A DNA stretch of 64,000 bases from Magnetospirillum sp. UT-4 (GTDB lineage: Bacteria > Pseudomonadota > Alphaproteobacteria > Rhodospirillales > Magnetospirillaceae). The stretch spans positions 1 through 64,000 of the forward strand of contig NZ_CACVCG010000030.1 in assembly GCF_902729435.1 (NCBI RefSeq), in the 5' to 3' direction. The position numbers were made by a program, and so were the translations under genes. Positions 34,118-44,166 of this stretch are shown one piece after another. The notes under the pieces are model-generated. The model searched no databases and was not told the origin of the DNA. It saw nothing but the letters and a program-made list of their open reading frames with translations. The stretch's first letter is position 1; every line of letters starts with the position of its first letter.

Positions 34118-34879
34118 TCACTGCTTGAGCGCCCGCGACGCCTCGTCATTCACGCCCTCGCCGATTGCAAAGCCGTCGGTCGGATGGACGGCATCGAAGC
34201 CGTCCACCGGAGGGGTCTCCTGCCGCTCCGCCTCAAGGTCGGCGATGCGGTCGGTCAGTTGCGCGACCTGGCTGCGCAAGGCGTCGATGGCGCGCGCCAC
34301 CGGGTCGGGCATGTTCTCGTCCTCGAGGCCGTAGGCGCAGAAGTCGGGCTCGCCCGGCTTGGCCTTGCGCATCACCATGCGGGCGGGGATGCCGACCATG
34401 GTCGCACCGGCGGGCACCTCGGTCAGCACCACGGCATTGGCGCCGATGCGCGCCCCCTTGCCGACGGTGAACGGTCCCAGCACCTGGGCGCCGGAGCCGA
34501 CGATCACCCCGTCCTCGAGGGTCGGATGGCGCTTGCCCTTGTGCAGCGAGGTGCCACCCAGGGTGACGCCCTGATAAAGGGTGACGTCGTCGCCCAGAAC
34601 CGCCGTCTCGCCGATCACCACACCGGTGCCGTGGTCGATGAACAGGCGCTTGCCGATGGTGGCGCCGGGATGAATCTCGATGCCGGTGAAGATCTTGCCG
34701 AAATGGGACAGGAAGCGCGCCAGCACCCTCAGGCCGTTGGACCAGCACCAGTGCGACACCCGGTAGATGGCAAGGGCGTGCAGGCCTGGATAGCACAGCA
34801 CCACCTCCAACCAGGAGTGCGCGGCGGGGTCGCGCCGGCGGATGGAAACGATCTCTTCCTGAAGACTCTTGAAAATCAT
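34118..34879 (-). CDS. cysE: Serine O-acetyltransferase
   Basis: A 253-residue CysE. It shows an N-terminal helical part ([30 protein letters not shown]), then the left-handed beta-helix with hexapeptide repeats ([44 protein letters not shown]), and a C-terminal helical tail rich in acidic residues. It makes O-acetylserine, the carbon acceptor for sulfide in cysteine synthesis. ATG at 34879 gives the usual start; its ribosome-binding site is weak. It is the first gene after the isc promoter, linking cysteine supply to Fe-S assembly. Confidence 0.95.
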   Translation of the reverse strand: MIFKSLQEEIVSIRRRDPAAHSWLEVVLCYPGLHALAIYRVSHWCWSNGLRVLARFLSHFGKIFTGIEIHPGATIGKRLFIDHGTGVVIGETAVLGDDVTLYQGVTLGGTSLHKGKRHPTLEDGVIVGSGAQVLGPFTVGKGARIGANAVVLTEVPAGATMVGIPARMVMRKAKPGEPDFCAYGLEDENMPDPVARAIDALRSQVAQLTDRIADLEAERQETPPVDGFDAVHPTDGFAIGEGVNDEASRALKQ

Positions 34880-34965
34880 AGCTGAGATTATGCTAATCTG
34901 CCGCTCCGTCGCGCTGGCCCGGATGAAGGGGGGAAACCCATTCGCGGCCCCATGCGCCGAAAGGG

Positions 34966-34994
34966 AATATAGGATGCCCGACAAGGTCGGTCAA
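34966..34994 (-). promoter_or_regulatory. Promoter of the cysE-isc operon with IscR-box-like dyad
   Basis: On the minus strand, TTGACC (34994-34989), a 17-bp spacer and TATATT (34971-34966). The -35 box and spacer read TTGACC-GACC-TTGTCGGG, with a dyad resembling the type 1 IscR site of enterobacterial isc promoters (TTGAC...GTCGGG). The position matches repression by [2Fe-2S]-IscR. It begins 87 bp before the cysE ATG. Confidence 0.75.
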
Positions 34995-35100
34995 GTATGG
35001 CCGACACTGAACTGATTTCTCAGGCGCGAGTGACCAACGTTGGCGCTTGGGTTTCCAGGCCGGTGGCCGGGCCAAGAAGACTGCACAGGTAGGGGAAGCA

Positions 35101-35790
35101 ATGCCCGAGGTGATTTTCAACGGACCGGACGGCCGCCTCGAAGGCCGCTACCAGCACTCCAAAAGTCCCAACGCGCCCATCGCCCTGCTGTTGCACCCGC
35201 ATCCGCAGCACGGCGGCACCATGAACAACAAGGTGGTCTACACCCTGTACCACGCCTTCGTGCGGCGCGGCTTTTCCACCTTGCGGTTCAATTTCCGCGG
35301 GGTCGGGCGCAGCCAGGGCAAGTTCGACAACGGCCAGGGCGAGCTGTCCGACGCCGCCTCGGCGCTGGACTGGCTGCAGACCTACAACGCCAATGCCGCC
35401 GCCTGCTGGGTCGGCGGGTTCTCGTTCGGCGCCTGGATCGGCATGCAGTTGCTGATGCGCCGGCCCGAGATCGACGGCTTCGTCTCCATCGCGCCGCCGG
35501 CCAACGTCTACGACTTCTCGTTCCTCGCCCCCTGCCCGTCCTCGGGCCTGATCGTGCACGGCGCCGCCGACGAACTGGTGCCCGAGCCGTCGGTGGCCAA
35601 GCTGGCGGCCAAGCTGGGCAGCCAGAAGAACATCCGGGTGCGCTATCGCACCGTCGAGGGCGCCAACCACTTCTTCGGCTCGCACCTCGATCCGCTCAAC
35701 CAGCTGGTCGATGGCTACCTGTCCGAGGCCCAGGCCGATTCGGCGGCGACGGCGGAGCCGCCGGTCGCCCTGGCGACGGCGGCGCAATAG
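35101..35790 (+). CDS. Alpha/beta hydrolase (dienelactone-hydrolase-like)
   Basis: A 229-residue alpha/beta hydrolase. The oxyanion-side motif LLLHPHPQHGGTMNN and FRGVGRSQG are seen, with nucleophile serine in GGFSFGAW, an acidic residue in GAADELVP and the catalytic histidine in GANHFF. This subfamily (often called alpha/beta hydrolase of the YcjY/ COG2945 type) is common beside isc genes in alphaproteobacteria. Substrate unknown. ATG at 35101 has GTAGGGGAAG upstream. It is divergent from the cysE-isc operon. Confidence 0.85.
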   Translation: MPEVIFNGPDGRLEGRYQHSKSPNAPIALLLHPHPQHGGTMNNKVVYTLYHAFVRRGFSTLRFNFRGVGRSQGKFDNGQGELSDAASALDWLQTYNANAAACWVGGFSFGAWIGMQLLMRRPEIDGFVSIAPPANVYDFSFLAPCPSSGLIVHGAADELVPEPSVAKLAAKLGSQKNIRVRYRTVEGANHFFGSHLDPLNQLVDGYLSEAQADSAATAEPPVALATAAQ

Positions 35791-35809
35791 GGCCGGCCGC
35801 CCCGGCACG

Positions 35810-36130
35810 TCACCTGCCGCAATCGGCCTCGCCCAGGCGGGTCCAGGCGGCCGGTGGCTTGGCCGGCAAAGCGTGGGTGAGATCCACCACCCGCACCTTG
35901 AAGATGCGCCCCTGATGCGGCGCCACGAAGCGGCAGATGTTGGCCGCCACCACGTTCCACGGAATCTTGGAATCGCCCTTGACCAGGGCGTAGAGGTTGC
36001 CGCTGTTGTCCACGGTGGCATCGACCACCGGCGGCGTGCCCTTCAGCGCCTTCAGCGCGGTGGCGCGGTCGGCGTAAGCGGGGGCGGCGAGCAGCCCGCA
36101 CAGGGCCAAGGGGACAATCAGACGTCGCAT
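35810..36130 (-). CDS. Small secreted/periplasmic hypothetical protein
   Basis: A 106-residue protein with a typical signal peptide (MRRLIVPLALCGLLAAPAYA, cleavage after about residue 20). The mature ~86 residues (DRATALKALKGTPPVVDATVDNSGNLYALVKGD) contain two cysteines (ANICRFVAPH, EADCGR) that could form a disulfide. I do not recognise a function. The ATG at 36130 is chosen because it starts the signal peptide. Confidence 0.7.
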   Translation of the reverse strand: MRRLIVPLALCGLLAAPAYADRATALKALKGTPPVVDATVDNSGNLYALVKGDSKIPWNVVAANICRFVAPHQGRIFKVRVVDLTHALPAKPPAAWTRLGEADCGR

Positions 36131-36151
36131 CTTCCCGATCCCGCTTCTGCC

Positions 36152-36218
36152 CGTCATGGCCGGGCTTGACCCGGCCATCCACGTCCGGTGGACCCCCGGG
36201 TCAAGCCCGGGGGTGACG
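36152..36218. repeat. Palindromic repeat (family B), inverted copy
   Basis: CGTCATGGCCGGGCTTGACC... is followed by a second hairpin ending GGGGGTGACG, the inverse of 31085-31146. It lies between the secreted-protein gene and anmK. Confidence 0.85.
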
Positions 36219-36257
36219 AAAAGGAAAGTCTATCTCCCGCCCGGTTAACATCCGGTA

Positions 36258-37328
36258 TCAGCGATGGAAGCGGCCGCCGCTCAGGGGGCGCGGGGTGCCG
36301 GTGGTCTCGGGGAAGGTGAGCGGCAGGCCGCGCAAGCTGCGCACCGCCAGATAGGCGAAGGCCTGGGCTTCCAGCGCGTCGCCATCCCAGCCCACCGCCT
36401 CGACCGGCGCCACCGGCACGTTGAACTCGGCGGCCAGGGCCGTCATCACCGCCGGATTGTGGCGGCCGCCGCCGCACACCAGCCAGCCGGCGGCCGGCTT
36501 GGGAAAATGGGCGCGGGCGAGGCCGGCGGCCTTGGCGGTGAAGGCGGTCAGGGTGGCGGCGCCGTCGGCGGCCCCCAGGCCTGCGACCAGGGCCGCCGCC
36601 GTCTTGCGGAAATCGTCGCGGTCCAGGGATTTCGGGGGAACGCGGGCGAAATAGGGATGGCGCAGGAAGGCGGCGACGGCGCCGGCATCGACGCGCCCGG
36701 TCCTGGCCAGCGCCCCGCCCTCGTCCACCGGCCGGCCGGTATGGGCCAGCGCCCAGTCGTCGAGCAGGGCGTTGCCCGGCCCGGTATCGAAGGCGAGCAG
36801 GGAATCGTCCTCGCCGATCCAGGTGACGTTGCCGACCCCCCCCAGGTTGAGCACCGCCAGCGGCCGCGGCAAGCCGGCCGCCAGCGCGGCGTGGAACACC
36901 GGCACCAGCGGCGCCCCCTGGCCGCCGGCGGCGACGTCGGCGCTGCGGAAATCGTCGACCACCGGAATGCCGGTCAGCTTCGCCAGCAGCGCGCCGTCGC
37001 CGATCTGCCAGGTGCGGCGCTCGGCCGGGCGGTGCAGGATGGTGTGGCCGTGGAAGCCGACCACATCGATCTCGGCCGCCGCCAGCCGGTTGTCGGCCAG
37101 CAGGCGGGCCACCACCTCGGCATGGAACAGGGTGACGGCGCGCTCGACCTCCTCCACCGGCCCGACCCCGCCCAGCACGCCGCGCAAGGCGGTGCGCAGC
37201 GTCTCGGGATAGGGTTGGGTCAGGCTGGGGCCCAGCCGCTCCACCGCGACGCCGTCGGTGACCACCAGCGCGGCATCGACACCGTCCAGCGAGGTGCCGC
37301 TCATCAGGCCCAGGGCAAGCATGGTCAT
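36258..37328 (-). CDS. anmK: Anhydro-N-acetylmuramic acid kinase
   Basis: A 356-residue kinase of the ASKHA fold that phosphorylates anhydro-MurNAc in cell-wall recycling. Motifs are the N-terminal phosphate loop [37 protein letters not shown] and, C-terminally, [13 protein letters not shown]. It is divergent from tyrS across 87 bp, an arrangement widely conserved in alphaproteobacteria. Confidence 0.96.
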   Translation of the reverse strand: MTMLALGLMSGTSLDGVDAALVVTDGVAVERLGPSLTQPYPETLRTALRGVLGGVGPVEEVERAVTLFHAEVVARLLADNRLAAAEIDVVGFHGHTILHRPAERRTWQIGDGALLAKLTGIPVVDDFRSADVAAGGQGAPLVPVFHAALAAGLPRPLAVLNLGGVGNVTWIGEDDSLLAFDTGPGNALLDDWALAHTGRPVDEGGALARTGRVDAGAVAAFLRHPYFARVPPKSLDRDDFRKTAAALVAGLGAADGAATLTAFTAKAAGLARAHFPKPAAGWLVCGGGRHNPAVMTALAAEFNVPVAPVEAVGWDGDALEAQAFAYLAVRSLRGLPLTFPETTGTPRPLSGGRFHR

Positions 37329-37415
37329 GGCGGGATATCCGGGCCGGTCCGTTGTGGGGAAAGCGGGATTGTGCTAAACGGGCGGCCTTCCCGCAAGCAA
37401 CCGAATGAACGGTCC

Positions 37416-38645
37416 ATGTCCAGCCCCCGATCCGACTTCCTTCGCGTCGTCACCGAGCGCGGCTTCCTGCACCAGTGCACCGACCTGGAGGCCCTCGACA
37501 AGCGTCTGACCGAAGGCTCGGCCACCGCCTATATCGGCTTCGACTGCACCGCGCGGTCGCTGCATGTGGGCTCGCTGATGCAGATCATGCTGCTGCGGTG
37601 GTGGCAGAAGACCGGCAACAAGCCCATCGTGCTGATGGGCGGCGGCACCACCCGCATCGGCGACCCCTCGGGCAAGGACGAGGCCAGGAAGATGCTGTCG
37701 GATGCCGACATCGCCGGCAACATGGACGGCATCCGCTCGGTGTTCGCCAAATACCTGTCGTTTGGCGAGGGCGCCGGCGACGCGGTGATGGTCAACAACG
37801 CCGACTGGCTGGACCACCTCAACTACATCGCCTTCCTGCGCGATTACGGCAAGCACTTCACCATCAACCGCATGCTGACCTTCGATTCGGTCAAGCTGCG
37901 GCTGGAGCGCGAGCAGCCGCTGACCTTCCTCGAATTCAACTACATGATCCTGCAGGCCTACGATTTCGCCGAATTGTGGGCACGCCACAAATGCCTGCTG
38001 CAGATGGGCGGCTCGGACCAGTGGGGCAACATCGTCAACGGCGTCGAGCTGGGCCGCCGCGTCCACCAGGCCGAGTTGTTCGGCATGACCAGCCCGCTGC
38101 TGACCACCAGCTCGGGGGCCAAGATGGGCAAGACCGCCTCGGGGGCGGTGTGGCTGAACGCCGACATGCTGAGCCCGTGGGAGTTCTGGCAGTACTGGCG
38201 CAACACCGAGGATGCCGATGTCGGCCGCTTCCTCAGGCTGTTCACCGAGCTGCCGCTGGACGAGATCGCCCGGCTGGAGGCGCTGAAGGGCGCCGAGATC
38301 AACGAGGCCAAGAAGGTGCTGGCCGGCGAGGTCACCCGCCTGGCCCACGGTGCCGAGGCCGCCGCAGCCGCCGCCGAGACCGCGCGCAAGACCTTCGAGG
38401 AGGGCGGGGCCGCCGAATCGCTGCCCACCCTGGCCCTGGCCAAGGGGACCGAGATCGGCCTGGCGGCGCTGCTGGTGGCCGCCGGCCTGGCCGCCTCCAA
38501 CGGCGAGGCGCGGCGGCTGATCGAGCAGGGCGGGGCCAAGATCGACGACCAGCCGGTGCGCGACGCCAAGGCGACCCTGGTCATCGACGCCACCGTCAAG
38601 CTCACCGCCGGCAAGAAGCGCCACGTGCTGGTGAAGCCCGAGTAG
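37416..38645 (+). CDS. tyrS: Tyrosyl-tRNA synthetase
   Basis: A 409-residue class I synthetase. It has [15 protein letters not shown] (HIGH-like H50-V-G-S), TRIGDPSGK, the tyrosine-binding segment QAYDFAEL and [11 protein letters not shown], the KMSKS-like KMGKT at about 236, and an S4 RNA-binding domain at the C-terminus ([23 protein letters not shown]). The ATG at 37416 begins MSSPRSDFL. The standard KMSKS lysine-containing loop is intact. Confidence 0.97.
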   Translation: MSSPRSDFLRVVTERGFLHQCTDLEALDKRLTEGSATAYIGFDCTARSLHVGSLMQIMLLRWWQKTGNKPIVLMGGGTTRIGDPSGKDEARKMLSDADIAGNMDGIRSVFAKYLSFGEGAGDAVMVNNADWLDHLNYIAFLRDYGKHFTINRMLTFDSVKLRLEREQPLTFLEFNYMILQAYDFAELWARHKCLLQMGGSDQWGNIVNGVELGRRVHQAELFGMTSPLLTTSSGAKMGKTASGAVWLNADMLSPWEFWQYWRNTEDADVGRFLRLFTELPLDEIARLEALKGAEINEAKKVLAGEVTRLAHGAEAAAAAAETARKTFEEGGAAESLPTLALAKGTEIGLAALLVAAGLAASNGEARRLIEQGGAKIDDQPVRDAKATLVIDATVKLTAGKKRHVLVKPE

Positions 38646-38677
38646 AGCGACCGTTCCCGTTCAAGAAACGGTCGGCA

Positions 38678-39970
38678 TCACCCCCTGTCCATCTCCAGCT
38701 TCAGGAAATGGGTGGCGCAGGAGATGCAGGGATCGTAGTTGCGGATGGCCTGTTCCGCCCGCCACTTGATGGTGTCGTCGTCCTTGGCCAGGTTGGCCTC
38801 GACCACCTTGACCAGGTCCAGCTCGATGACCTTCTGGTTCTGAGCGGTGGGCGGGATGATGCGGGCGTCCAGCACCGAGCCGTCCTTGTCCAGCTTGTAG
38901 CGGTGATAGCAGATACCGCGCGGCGCCTCGGTGCAGCCGTGGCCCTCGCCGGCCTTGGGCTCCACCTCGACACAGGCCTTGTCCGGCTCCTCGTAGTCCC
39001 GCACCAGCTTCAGCGCGTCCTCGTAGACCTGCACCAGCTCGACGGAGCGGACCACGATGGACTTGAACGGGTTGCGCACCACCGGACCCAGGCCGCCGTC
39101 CTTGGCCGCCGCTTGCGCGGTGGGCGACAGCTTGTCGTAGTTGAGGTTGTAGCGGGCCAGCGGCCCGACATGGTGGGGGCTGCCGTCCTTGGCATAGCCG
39201 TGCAGGGCATTGGACCACGGCACGTGCTCCTCCTCGACGTGGTCGAGGAAGTCGCGCACCGGGATGTCGAGCCCCCGCGAGGTGACCAGCCGGCCCTCGT
39301 GGATGGCGTATTCATCGGGGTGGCGCAGCGCCATGAAATTGTAGTCCTGCTCCACCTCGGGGAACTCGAAGCCGCCCACCAGCTTGGCGGTGGCGATGGA
39401 GGTCTCGAGGCCCCATTTCAGGCTGTCCTCCAGCGCCCTCAGCTCCTTCCGCTTGGGCGCCTTGTAGAAGCCGCCGACCTTGAGGCCGACGGGGTGGATG
39501 GCGCGGCCGCCGATGACCTCGAGGATCTCGTTGCCGATCTTCTTCAGGCGCAGGGCCTTCTCGACCAGGGTGCGATCGACGGCGGCCAGTTCCAGCGCGT
39601 CGGCCAGGCCCAGGAAGTCGGGAGCGTGCAGCATGTAGACGTGCAGCGCGTGGCTCTCGATCCACTCGCCGCAATAGATCAGGCGCCGCAGATCGCGGAT
39701 CGGCTTGGTCACCTGGATGCCCAGCGCGTCCTCCATGGCCTGCGACGCGCCCATCAGGTAGGCGATGGGGCAGATGCCGCAGATGCGGGCGGTGATGTCG
39801 GGGACCTCGCGGAAGTCGCGGCCGCGCAGGAAGGCCTCGAAGAAGCGCGGCGGCTCGAAGATGCCGAAATGCAGCTCCTTGATTTTGCCGTCGCGGACCT
39901 TGACGTGCAGCGAGCCCTCGCCCTCGACACGGGCCAGCGCCTCGACCTTGATGGTGCGGGTCTCAGCCAT
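38678..39970 (-). CDS. hydA: [NiFe]-hydrogenase large (catalytic) subunit, group 3b type
   Basis: A 430-residue catalytic subunit. The two nickel-ligating cysteine pairs are in RICGICP (N-terminal) and DPCISCATH (C-terminal, with the short tail left after maturation). It lacks the features of membrane-bound group 1 enzymes and matches the cytosolic bifunctional (sulf)hydrogenases coupled to NAD(P). ATG at 39970 follows GGAGAG and overlaps the small-subunit stop by 8 bp. Maturation (hyp) genes are not in the window. Confidence 0.9.
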   Translation of the reverse strand: MAETRTIKVEALARVEGEGSLHVKVRDGKIKELHFGIFEPPRFFEAFLRGRDFREVPDITARICGICPIAYLMGASQAMEDALGIQVTKPIRDLRRLIYCGEWIESHALHVYMLHAPDFLGLADALELAAVDRTLVEKALRLKKIGNEILEVIGGRAIHPVGLKVGGFYKAPKRKELRALEDSLKWGLETSIATAKLVGGFEFPEVEQDYNFMALRHPDEYAIHEGRLVTSRGLDIPVRDFLDHVEEEHVPWSNALHGYAKDGSPHHVGPLARYNLNYDKLSPTAQAAAKDGGLGPVVRNPFKSIVVRSVELVQVYEDALKLVRDYEEPDKACVEVEPKAGEGHGCTEAPRGICYHRYKLDKDGSVLDARIIPPTAQNQKVIELDLVKVVEANLAKDDDTIKWRAEQAIRNYDPCISCATHFLKLEMDRG

Positions 39971-40739
39971 GGCTTTCGCTCTCCTTGCGGAACGCCTCGG
40001 CATTGGCGTTGAAGCTGCGGAACAGGCGCTGGACGTCGCGCCCCGACTGCCCCAGTTCCTTGAGATGGGCGGCCAGGGACGCCGTGTTGGGGGTCTCCAT
40101 CGGCCCGAAGCAGCCGTAGCAGCCGCGATCCTTGGACGGACACAGGGTGCCGCAGCCGGCCTGGGTCACCGGCCCCAGGCAGGGCGTGCCGGCCGCCACC
40201 ATGCGGCAGACCACGCCGTTGCGCTTGCACTCTATGCACTGGGAATGGTGCGACACGTTGGGCTTGCGGCCGTTCAAGGTGGCGTTGAGCAGCTCCAGCA
40301 ATTGGTGCTTGGAGATGGGGCAGCCGCGCAGCTCGAAATCCACGTGGACGTGGTCGGACACCGCCGTCGAGGTGGTCAGGGTGTCGATGTATTCCGGATG
40401 CGCGTAGACGCAGCGGATGAATTCCTTGACGTTCTTGAAGTTCCTGAGCGCCTGGATGCCGCCGGCGGTGGCGCAGGCGCCGATGGTGACCAGCACCTTG
40501 GACTGCTTCCTGACCTCGCGGATGGCCTTGATGTCGTGGGGGGTGGTGATCGATCCTTCCACCAGCGAGATGTCGTAGGGTCCCTTCTCCACCTTGCGGG
40601 TGGCTTCCAGGAAGTAGCTGATGCGCACCTCGTCGGCGATGGCCAGCAGCTCGTCCTCGCAATCGATCAGGCTGAGCTGGCAGCCGTCGCAGGACGAGAA
40701 CTTCCACACCGCCAGCTTTGGCTTTTTCCGTTCGGCCAT
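39963..40739 (-). CDS. hydD: [NiFe]-hydrogenase small subunit, group 3b type
   Basis: A 258-residue Fe-S subunit. It has the proximal-cluster motif [10 protein letters not shown] near the N-terminus, GACATAGG, and a cysteine-rich C-terminal half ([31 protein letters not shown]) binding further [4Fe-4S] clusters. No twin-arginine signal is seen, so it is cytosolic. The ATG at 40739 has AGGGAG at 8 bp; it starts immediately after the flavoprotein stop. Confidence 0.92.
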   Translation of the reverse strand: MAERKKPKLAVWKFSSCDGCQLSLIDCEDELLAIADEVRISYFLEATRKVEKGPYDISLVEGSITTPHDIKAIREVRKQSKVLVTIGACATAGGIQALRNFKNVKEFIRCVYAHPEYIDTLTTSTAVSDHVHVDFELRGCPISKHQLLELLNATLNGRKPNVSHHSQCIECKRNGVVCRMVAAGTPCLGPVTQAGCGTLCPSKDRGCYGCFGPMETPNTASLAAHLKELGQSGRDVQRLFRSFNANAEAFRKESESHG

Positions 40740-40741
40740 GG

Positions 40742-41584
40742 TCAAAGCTCCCTGACCTGGAACATGTCGGCGACGCGGTCATAGCGGAAGACCGGGCCGT
40801 CCTTGCAGACGAAGTGGGGACCCCACTGGCAGTGGCCGCACAGGCCGCAGCCGCATTTCATGTTGCGCTCCATGGACACCCAGATGGAGGAGCGATCGAC
40901 GCCCTTCTTCTCCAGCGCCGCCGCCACGAAGCGCATCATCACCTCTGGGCCGCAGACGAAGGCGGTGGTGTGCAAGGGGTCGAAGCCGCCGCGCCCGACC
41001 AGATTGGTGACGACGCCGACATTGCCGCCCCACTTGCCGGTGGCGCGATCCACCGTCACCAGCACGTCCATGTCGAAGCGGCCGCGCCACTTCTCCACCT
41101 CGGCCCGGAACAGGATGTCCTCGGGGGTGCGGGCGCCGTAGAGCACCACCACCTTGCCGAAACGCTCGCGATTGGCCATGGCGTGATAGATGGCGGGACG
41201 CAAGGGGGCCAGGCCGACGCCGCCGGCGACGAACACGATGTCCTGGCCGTAGGCCGCCTCGACCGGCCAAGCGGTGCCGAACGGGCCGCGCACGCCGACC
41301 GTGTCGCCCGATTTGAGGGCGTCCATGGCCCGGGTGACCGCGCCCACGGCGCGGGTGGTGTGGACGACCTTGGTCCGGTCGCCGGGATCGCCCGAAATGG
41401 AGATGGGGACTTCGCCGACGCCGAAGACGTAAAGCATGTTGAACTGGCCCGGCTTGAAGACGAAGCCGGCCTTCGCGTCCGGCGTCAGCTCCATGGTGAA
41501 GGTGTCGGACAGCTCGCGCCGCACCTTGTCGATGCGGAACTGCCTGGGCAGCATGGGGTCCTTGGGGCTGGCCGTCATGGTCAT
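40742..41584 (-). CDS. hydG: Hydrogenase NAD(P)-binding flavoprotein subunit (HydG/HyhG-like)
   Basis: A 280-residue ferredoxin-NADP reductase-like subunit. It has an FAD domain (about residues 20-115), an NAD(P) domain with [16 protein letters not shown], and a C-terminal [2Fe-2S] motif [17 protein letters not shown]. It passes electrons between NAD(P)H and the hydrogenase Fe-S chain. ATG at 41584 overlaps the previous stop as ATGA. The gene product matches the gamma subunit of group 3b enzymes. Confidence 0.9.
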   Translation of the reverse strand: MTMTASPKDPMLPRQFRIDKVRRELSDTFTMELTPDAKAGFVFKPGQFNMLYVFGVGEVPISISGDPGDRTKVVHTTRAVGAVTRAMDALKSGDTVGVRGPFGTAWPVEAAYGQDIVFVAGGVGLAPLRPAIYHAMANRERFGKVVVLYGARTPEDILFRAEVEKWRGRFDMDVLVTVDRATGKWGGNVGVVTNLVGRGGFDPLHTTAFVCGPEVMMRFVAAALEKKGVDRSSIWVSMERNMKCGCGLCGHCQWGPHFVCKDGPVFRYDRVADMFQVREL

Positions 41585-42282
41585 CCCGCCTTCTTCTTGG
41601 CCTTGGCCGCCTTCGGCGCCTTGACCGGCTTGGCCGCCTTCGGCGCCTTGACCGGCTTGGCCTCCTTGGCGACCTTGGTCCTGGCCTTGGCCTTCTCGCC
41701 CGTGTCCTTGGCGGCGGCGGCGAGGCGGGCGTCGGGGGCGCGGTTGCGGCCCTTCGAGGTCTTCACCGCCTTGGCCACCTTGGCCTTCTTCTCGTCCTTG
41801 AGCCTGGCCGGCACCGCGCCGGGGCCGTAAAGGTCGAGCATCTGCATGCGGGCGGCCGACAGGCGGTGCGCCATCATCGGCACGAAGCGGCGCAGCACCT
41901 CGTAGCCCAGGGCCGGATCGGCGTCCATCTTGCCGCGCAGGCACTTGGCGTCGAACGACACGGCGCGCACCAGGGTCATGGCGCGGGCGTCGAAGGTGGC
42001 GCGGTGGGGCGGCACCACCCAGGCCCAGCCGGCGACCTCGCCCTCGCCGATGGTCTCGATGATGATCGGGGCCTTGCCGGGGACGTCGATCTCCACCGCC
42101 ACCGTGCCGGCGCGGATCAGGAAGAACTTGTTGGAGTCCTGACCTTCGCGGAACAGGAACTGCCCGGCTTCGAAGCGCTCGTTGGCGGCGCAGCCCACCA
42201 GCAGGGCACGCAGCTTGGCGTCGATGCCCTGGAAGAAGGGATGCTCGTCGATGATGCGACCCAGGTTTTCCGGCTGGACCAT
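41581..42282 (-). CDS. Cyclic-nucleotide-binding-domain protein with Lys/Ala-rich tail, in the hydrogenase operon
   Basis: A 233-residue protein. Residues ~10-140 form a CNB (CAP-type) domain: [62 protein letters not shown] (phosphate-binding-cassette position). The rest is a basic, repetitive tail (KPVKAPKAA units, residues ~160-233) that is histone H1-like and probably disordered. No DNA-binding domain is visible. ATG at 42282 is preceded by GGAGGAAG. Overlaps with both neighbours imply coupling to the hydrogenase, so it may regulate activity or assembly. Confidence 0.8.
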   Translation of the reverse strand: MVQPENLGRIIDEHPFFQGIDAKLRALLVGCAANERFEAGQFLFREGQDSNKFFLIRAGTVAVEIDVPGKAPIIIETIGEGEVAGWAWVVPPHRATFDARAMTLVRAVSFDAKCLRGKMDADPALGYEVLRRFVPMMAHRLSAARMQMLDLYGPGAVPARLKDEKKAKVAKAVKTSKGRNRAPDARLAAAAKDTGEKAKARTKVAKEAKPVKAPKAAKPVKAPKAAKAKKKAG

Positions 42283-42284
42283 GG

Positions 42285-43424
42285 TCACTTCCTCCCCTTC
42301 AGAGATTCGTGGATCGCCGCCACTTCCTCGGTGATGTCGATGCCGACGGGGCACCACGCGATGCATCGGCCGCAGCCGACGCAGCCGGCGGTGCCGAACT
42401 GATCGAACCAGGTGGACAGCTTGTGGGTGATCCATTGGCGGTAGCGCGATCGCGCCTCGGAGCGGATCGGCCCGCCATGGATGTACGAGAACTCCACCGA
42501 GAAGCACGAATCCCACATCCGCCAGCGTTCGGCGTTGTCGCCCTTGAGATCGGTGACGTCCTCGACGGTGGTGCAGAAGCAGGTCGGGCAGACCATGGTG
42601 CAGTTGCCGCAGGTCATGCAGCGGGCCGCCACCTGGTCCCAGCGCGGATGCTCGGAAAACTCCTTCAGCCGCGCCGAGGTGGCGGTCTCCATCTTGCGGC
42701 CCATCTTCTTGGCCGCCTTGGCGACACGGTCGGCGGCGGCCTTGAGGTCGCCGTCGGCGGCCTTGGCCGCCTTCAGCTTGCCCAGCATCTTCTCGCCCCG
42801 CGCGGTGCCGGCGGTGGCGATGAAGCGGGGGCCGTCCTTGCCGGCCAGTTCCACCAGCTTGACGTCGTAGCCCGCCTTCACCGCCGGGCCGGTGCCCATG
42901 GAGGCGCAGAAGCACAGATCGCCGGCCTCGCCGCATTCCACCGCCACCACGAAGGCGTCCTTCAGGCGGCCCTGGTAGCCGGGATCGGCGTAGTCCTTGT
43001 CGCCGAAGACCTTGGCCTGCACCGCCATGGCCGCCAGCTCGCAGGCGCGCACGCCGATGAAGGCGAAGGGCGGCGGCGCCGGGTCGGGCGGCAGCACCTC
43101 GAAGCCGGTGGCGCTGCGGCGGGCGGCGAACAGCTTCTGGCGCGGCGGAAAGAGGTGGCGCTTCCAGCCCTGGGGCGAGACGGTATAGCCGAACACGGCG
43201 CTATCGCCCCGCTTGCGCAGCCGGTAGCGCCCACCCGCCTGTTCGTCGCCGATGCCGGCGGGAAGGTCCCGAACGTCGTCGATGTCGTCGTAAACCACGG
43301 CATCGTCCGCCACGCGGGGACCGATGACGCGATAACCCTTGGATTTCAGCGCGGTGACGAGGGCGGCGAGGCCGTCCAGGTCGAATACCGTCGCGGCGCT
43401 GGCGGGCGTGTCCACCCCTGGCAT
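42285..43424 (-). CDS. hydB: Hydrogenase Fe-S (beta) subunit, HydB-like
   Basis: A 379-residue protein. Its C-terminal part has two ferredoxin-type cluster motifs ([14 protein letters not shown] and [14 protein letters not shown]), and the middle part has [12 protein letters not shown] and [10 protein letters not shown], matching the beta subunit of group 3b sulfhydrogenases. It contains an unusual alanine/lysine-rich insert ([25 protein letters not shown]). The ATG at 43424 has GGGGGAG six bases upstream, better than 43439. It is the first gene of the operon. Confidence 0.87.
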   Translation of the reverse strand: MPGVDTPASAATVFDLDGLAALVTALKSKGYRVIGPRVADDAVVYDDIDDVRDLPAGIGDEQAGGRYRLRKRGDSAVFGYTVSPQGWKRHLFPPRQKLFAARRSATGFEVLPPDPAPPPFAFIGVRACELAAMAVQAKVFGDKDYADPGYQGRLKDAFVVAVECGEAGDLCFCASMGTGPAVKAGYDVKLVELAGKDGPRFIATAGTARGEKMLGKLKAAKAADGDLKAAADRVAKAAKKMGRKMETATSARLKEFSEHPRWDQVAARCMTCGNCTMVCPTCFCTTVEDVTDLKGDNAERWRMWDSCFSVEFSYIHGGPIRSEARSRYRQWITHKLSTWFDQFGTAGCVGCGRCIAWCPVGIDITEEVAAIHESLKGRK

Positions 43425-43530
43425 GCGAAACTCCCCCATAGGGTAAGCGTTCCCCGATGCTACACCCGGATGGCCTTATCGCCAACCCACGCCGAATGGC
43501 CGGGGCCGTGAATAATCCATGACTTCTGCA

Positions 43531-44166
43531 TCAAGGGCGCAGGCCCCTCGGCATCCGCCGCGGCAGGCCTTCCAGCCACGATTGCGCCTGCTTGCGGGCG
43601 CGGGTGACGCGGCCGACATCGGCCAGGCGGCGGCGCAGGAAGGCCCAGGTGTCGGCGCTGTCCTCGGACGGGTCGTCCAGCCAGTAGAGCAGCGTCGCCG
43701 AGCACACCGCCGCCAGGGTGGCGCGGCGGGTGTACCAGGAAAAATCGTGGGAGCGGTCGCCGGCCAGCCGCCACACCACATCGGCGGTGCGCCAGGTGAT
43801 GCGGGCGGCGCCCGCCGCGTTGCCGGGCAGCGCCAGCAGCGCCATGGCGCGGCGGATCGCCTCGCGGTGCGGCGCCCACCGCTCGAAGCGCAGCTTCAGC
43901 AGGGTGAAGACGCGGTCGGGCACCCGCATGGAGTCCAGGTCGAGGCCGGCGGCCTCCTCGGCCATCAGGCGGTCGGCAAGATCGACCAGGTGGTCCACCG
44001 CCGCCGCCGGGCCGCCCAGGAAGGCCCGTTCGGCCATGGTCGGGTCGAGGCCCTCGTCGCGCGCCGCCGCCGCCAGGCTGCGCGCCGACCAGCCGTCGAA
44101 CACCGCATGCGGCAGCGCCGCCAGCACCAGACGATCGCGGACGGACTGGAAGGGTGCGGCGGTCAT
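43531..44166 (-). CDS. COQ9 family protein
   Basis: A 211-residue helical protein with the COQ9 domain pattern (RSLAAAARDEGLDPTMAERAFLGGPAAAVDHLVDLADRLM, then RRAMALLALPGNAAGAARITWRTADVVWRLAGDRSHDFSWYTRRATLAAVCSATLLYWLDD). COQ9-type proteins bind ubiquinone precursors and support their hydroxylation. ATG at 44166 overlaps the peptide deformylase stop as ATGA, so the two are coupled. It ends with a basic tail (LEGLPRRMPRGLRP). Confidence 0.9.
   Translation of the reverse strand: MTAAPFQSVRDRLVLAALPHAVFDGWSARSLAAAARDEGLDPTMAERAFLGGPAAAVDHLVDLADRLMAEEAAGLDLDSMRVPDRVFTLLKLRFERWAPHREAIRRAMALLALPGNAAGAARITWRTADVVWRLAGDRSHDFSWYTRRATLAAVCSATLLYWLDDPSEDSADTWAFLRRRLADVGRVTRARKQAQSWLEGLPRRMPRGLRP

Noticed and set aside
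43425-43530. Sigma54 or FNR-type promoter ahead of the hydrogenase operon
   Set aside because: No GG-N10-GC element and no TTGAT-N4-ATCAA dyad could be found in the short upstream gap.
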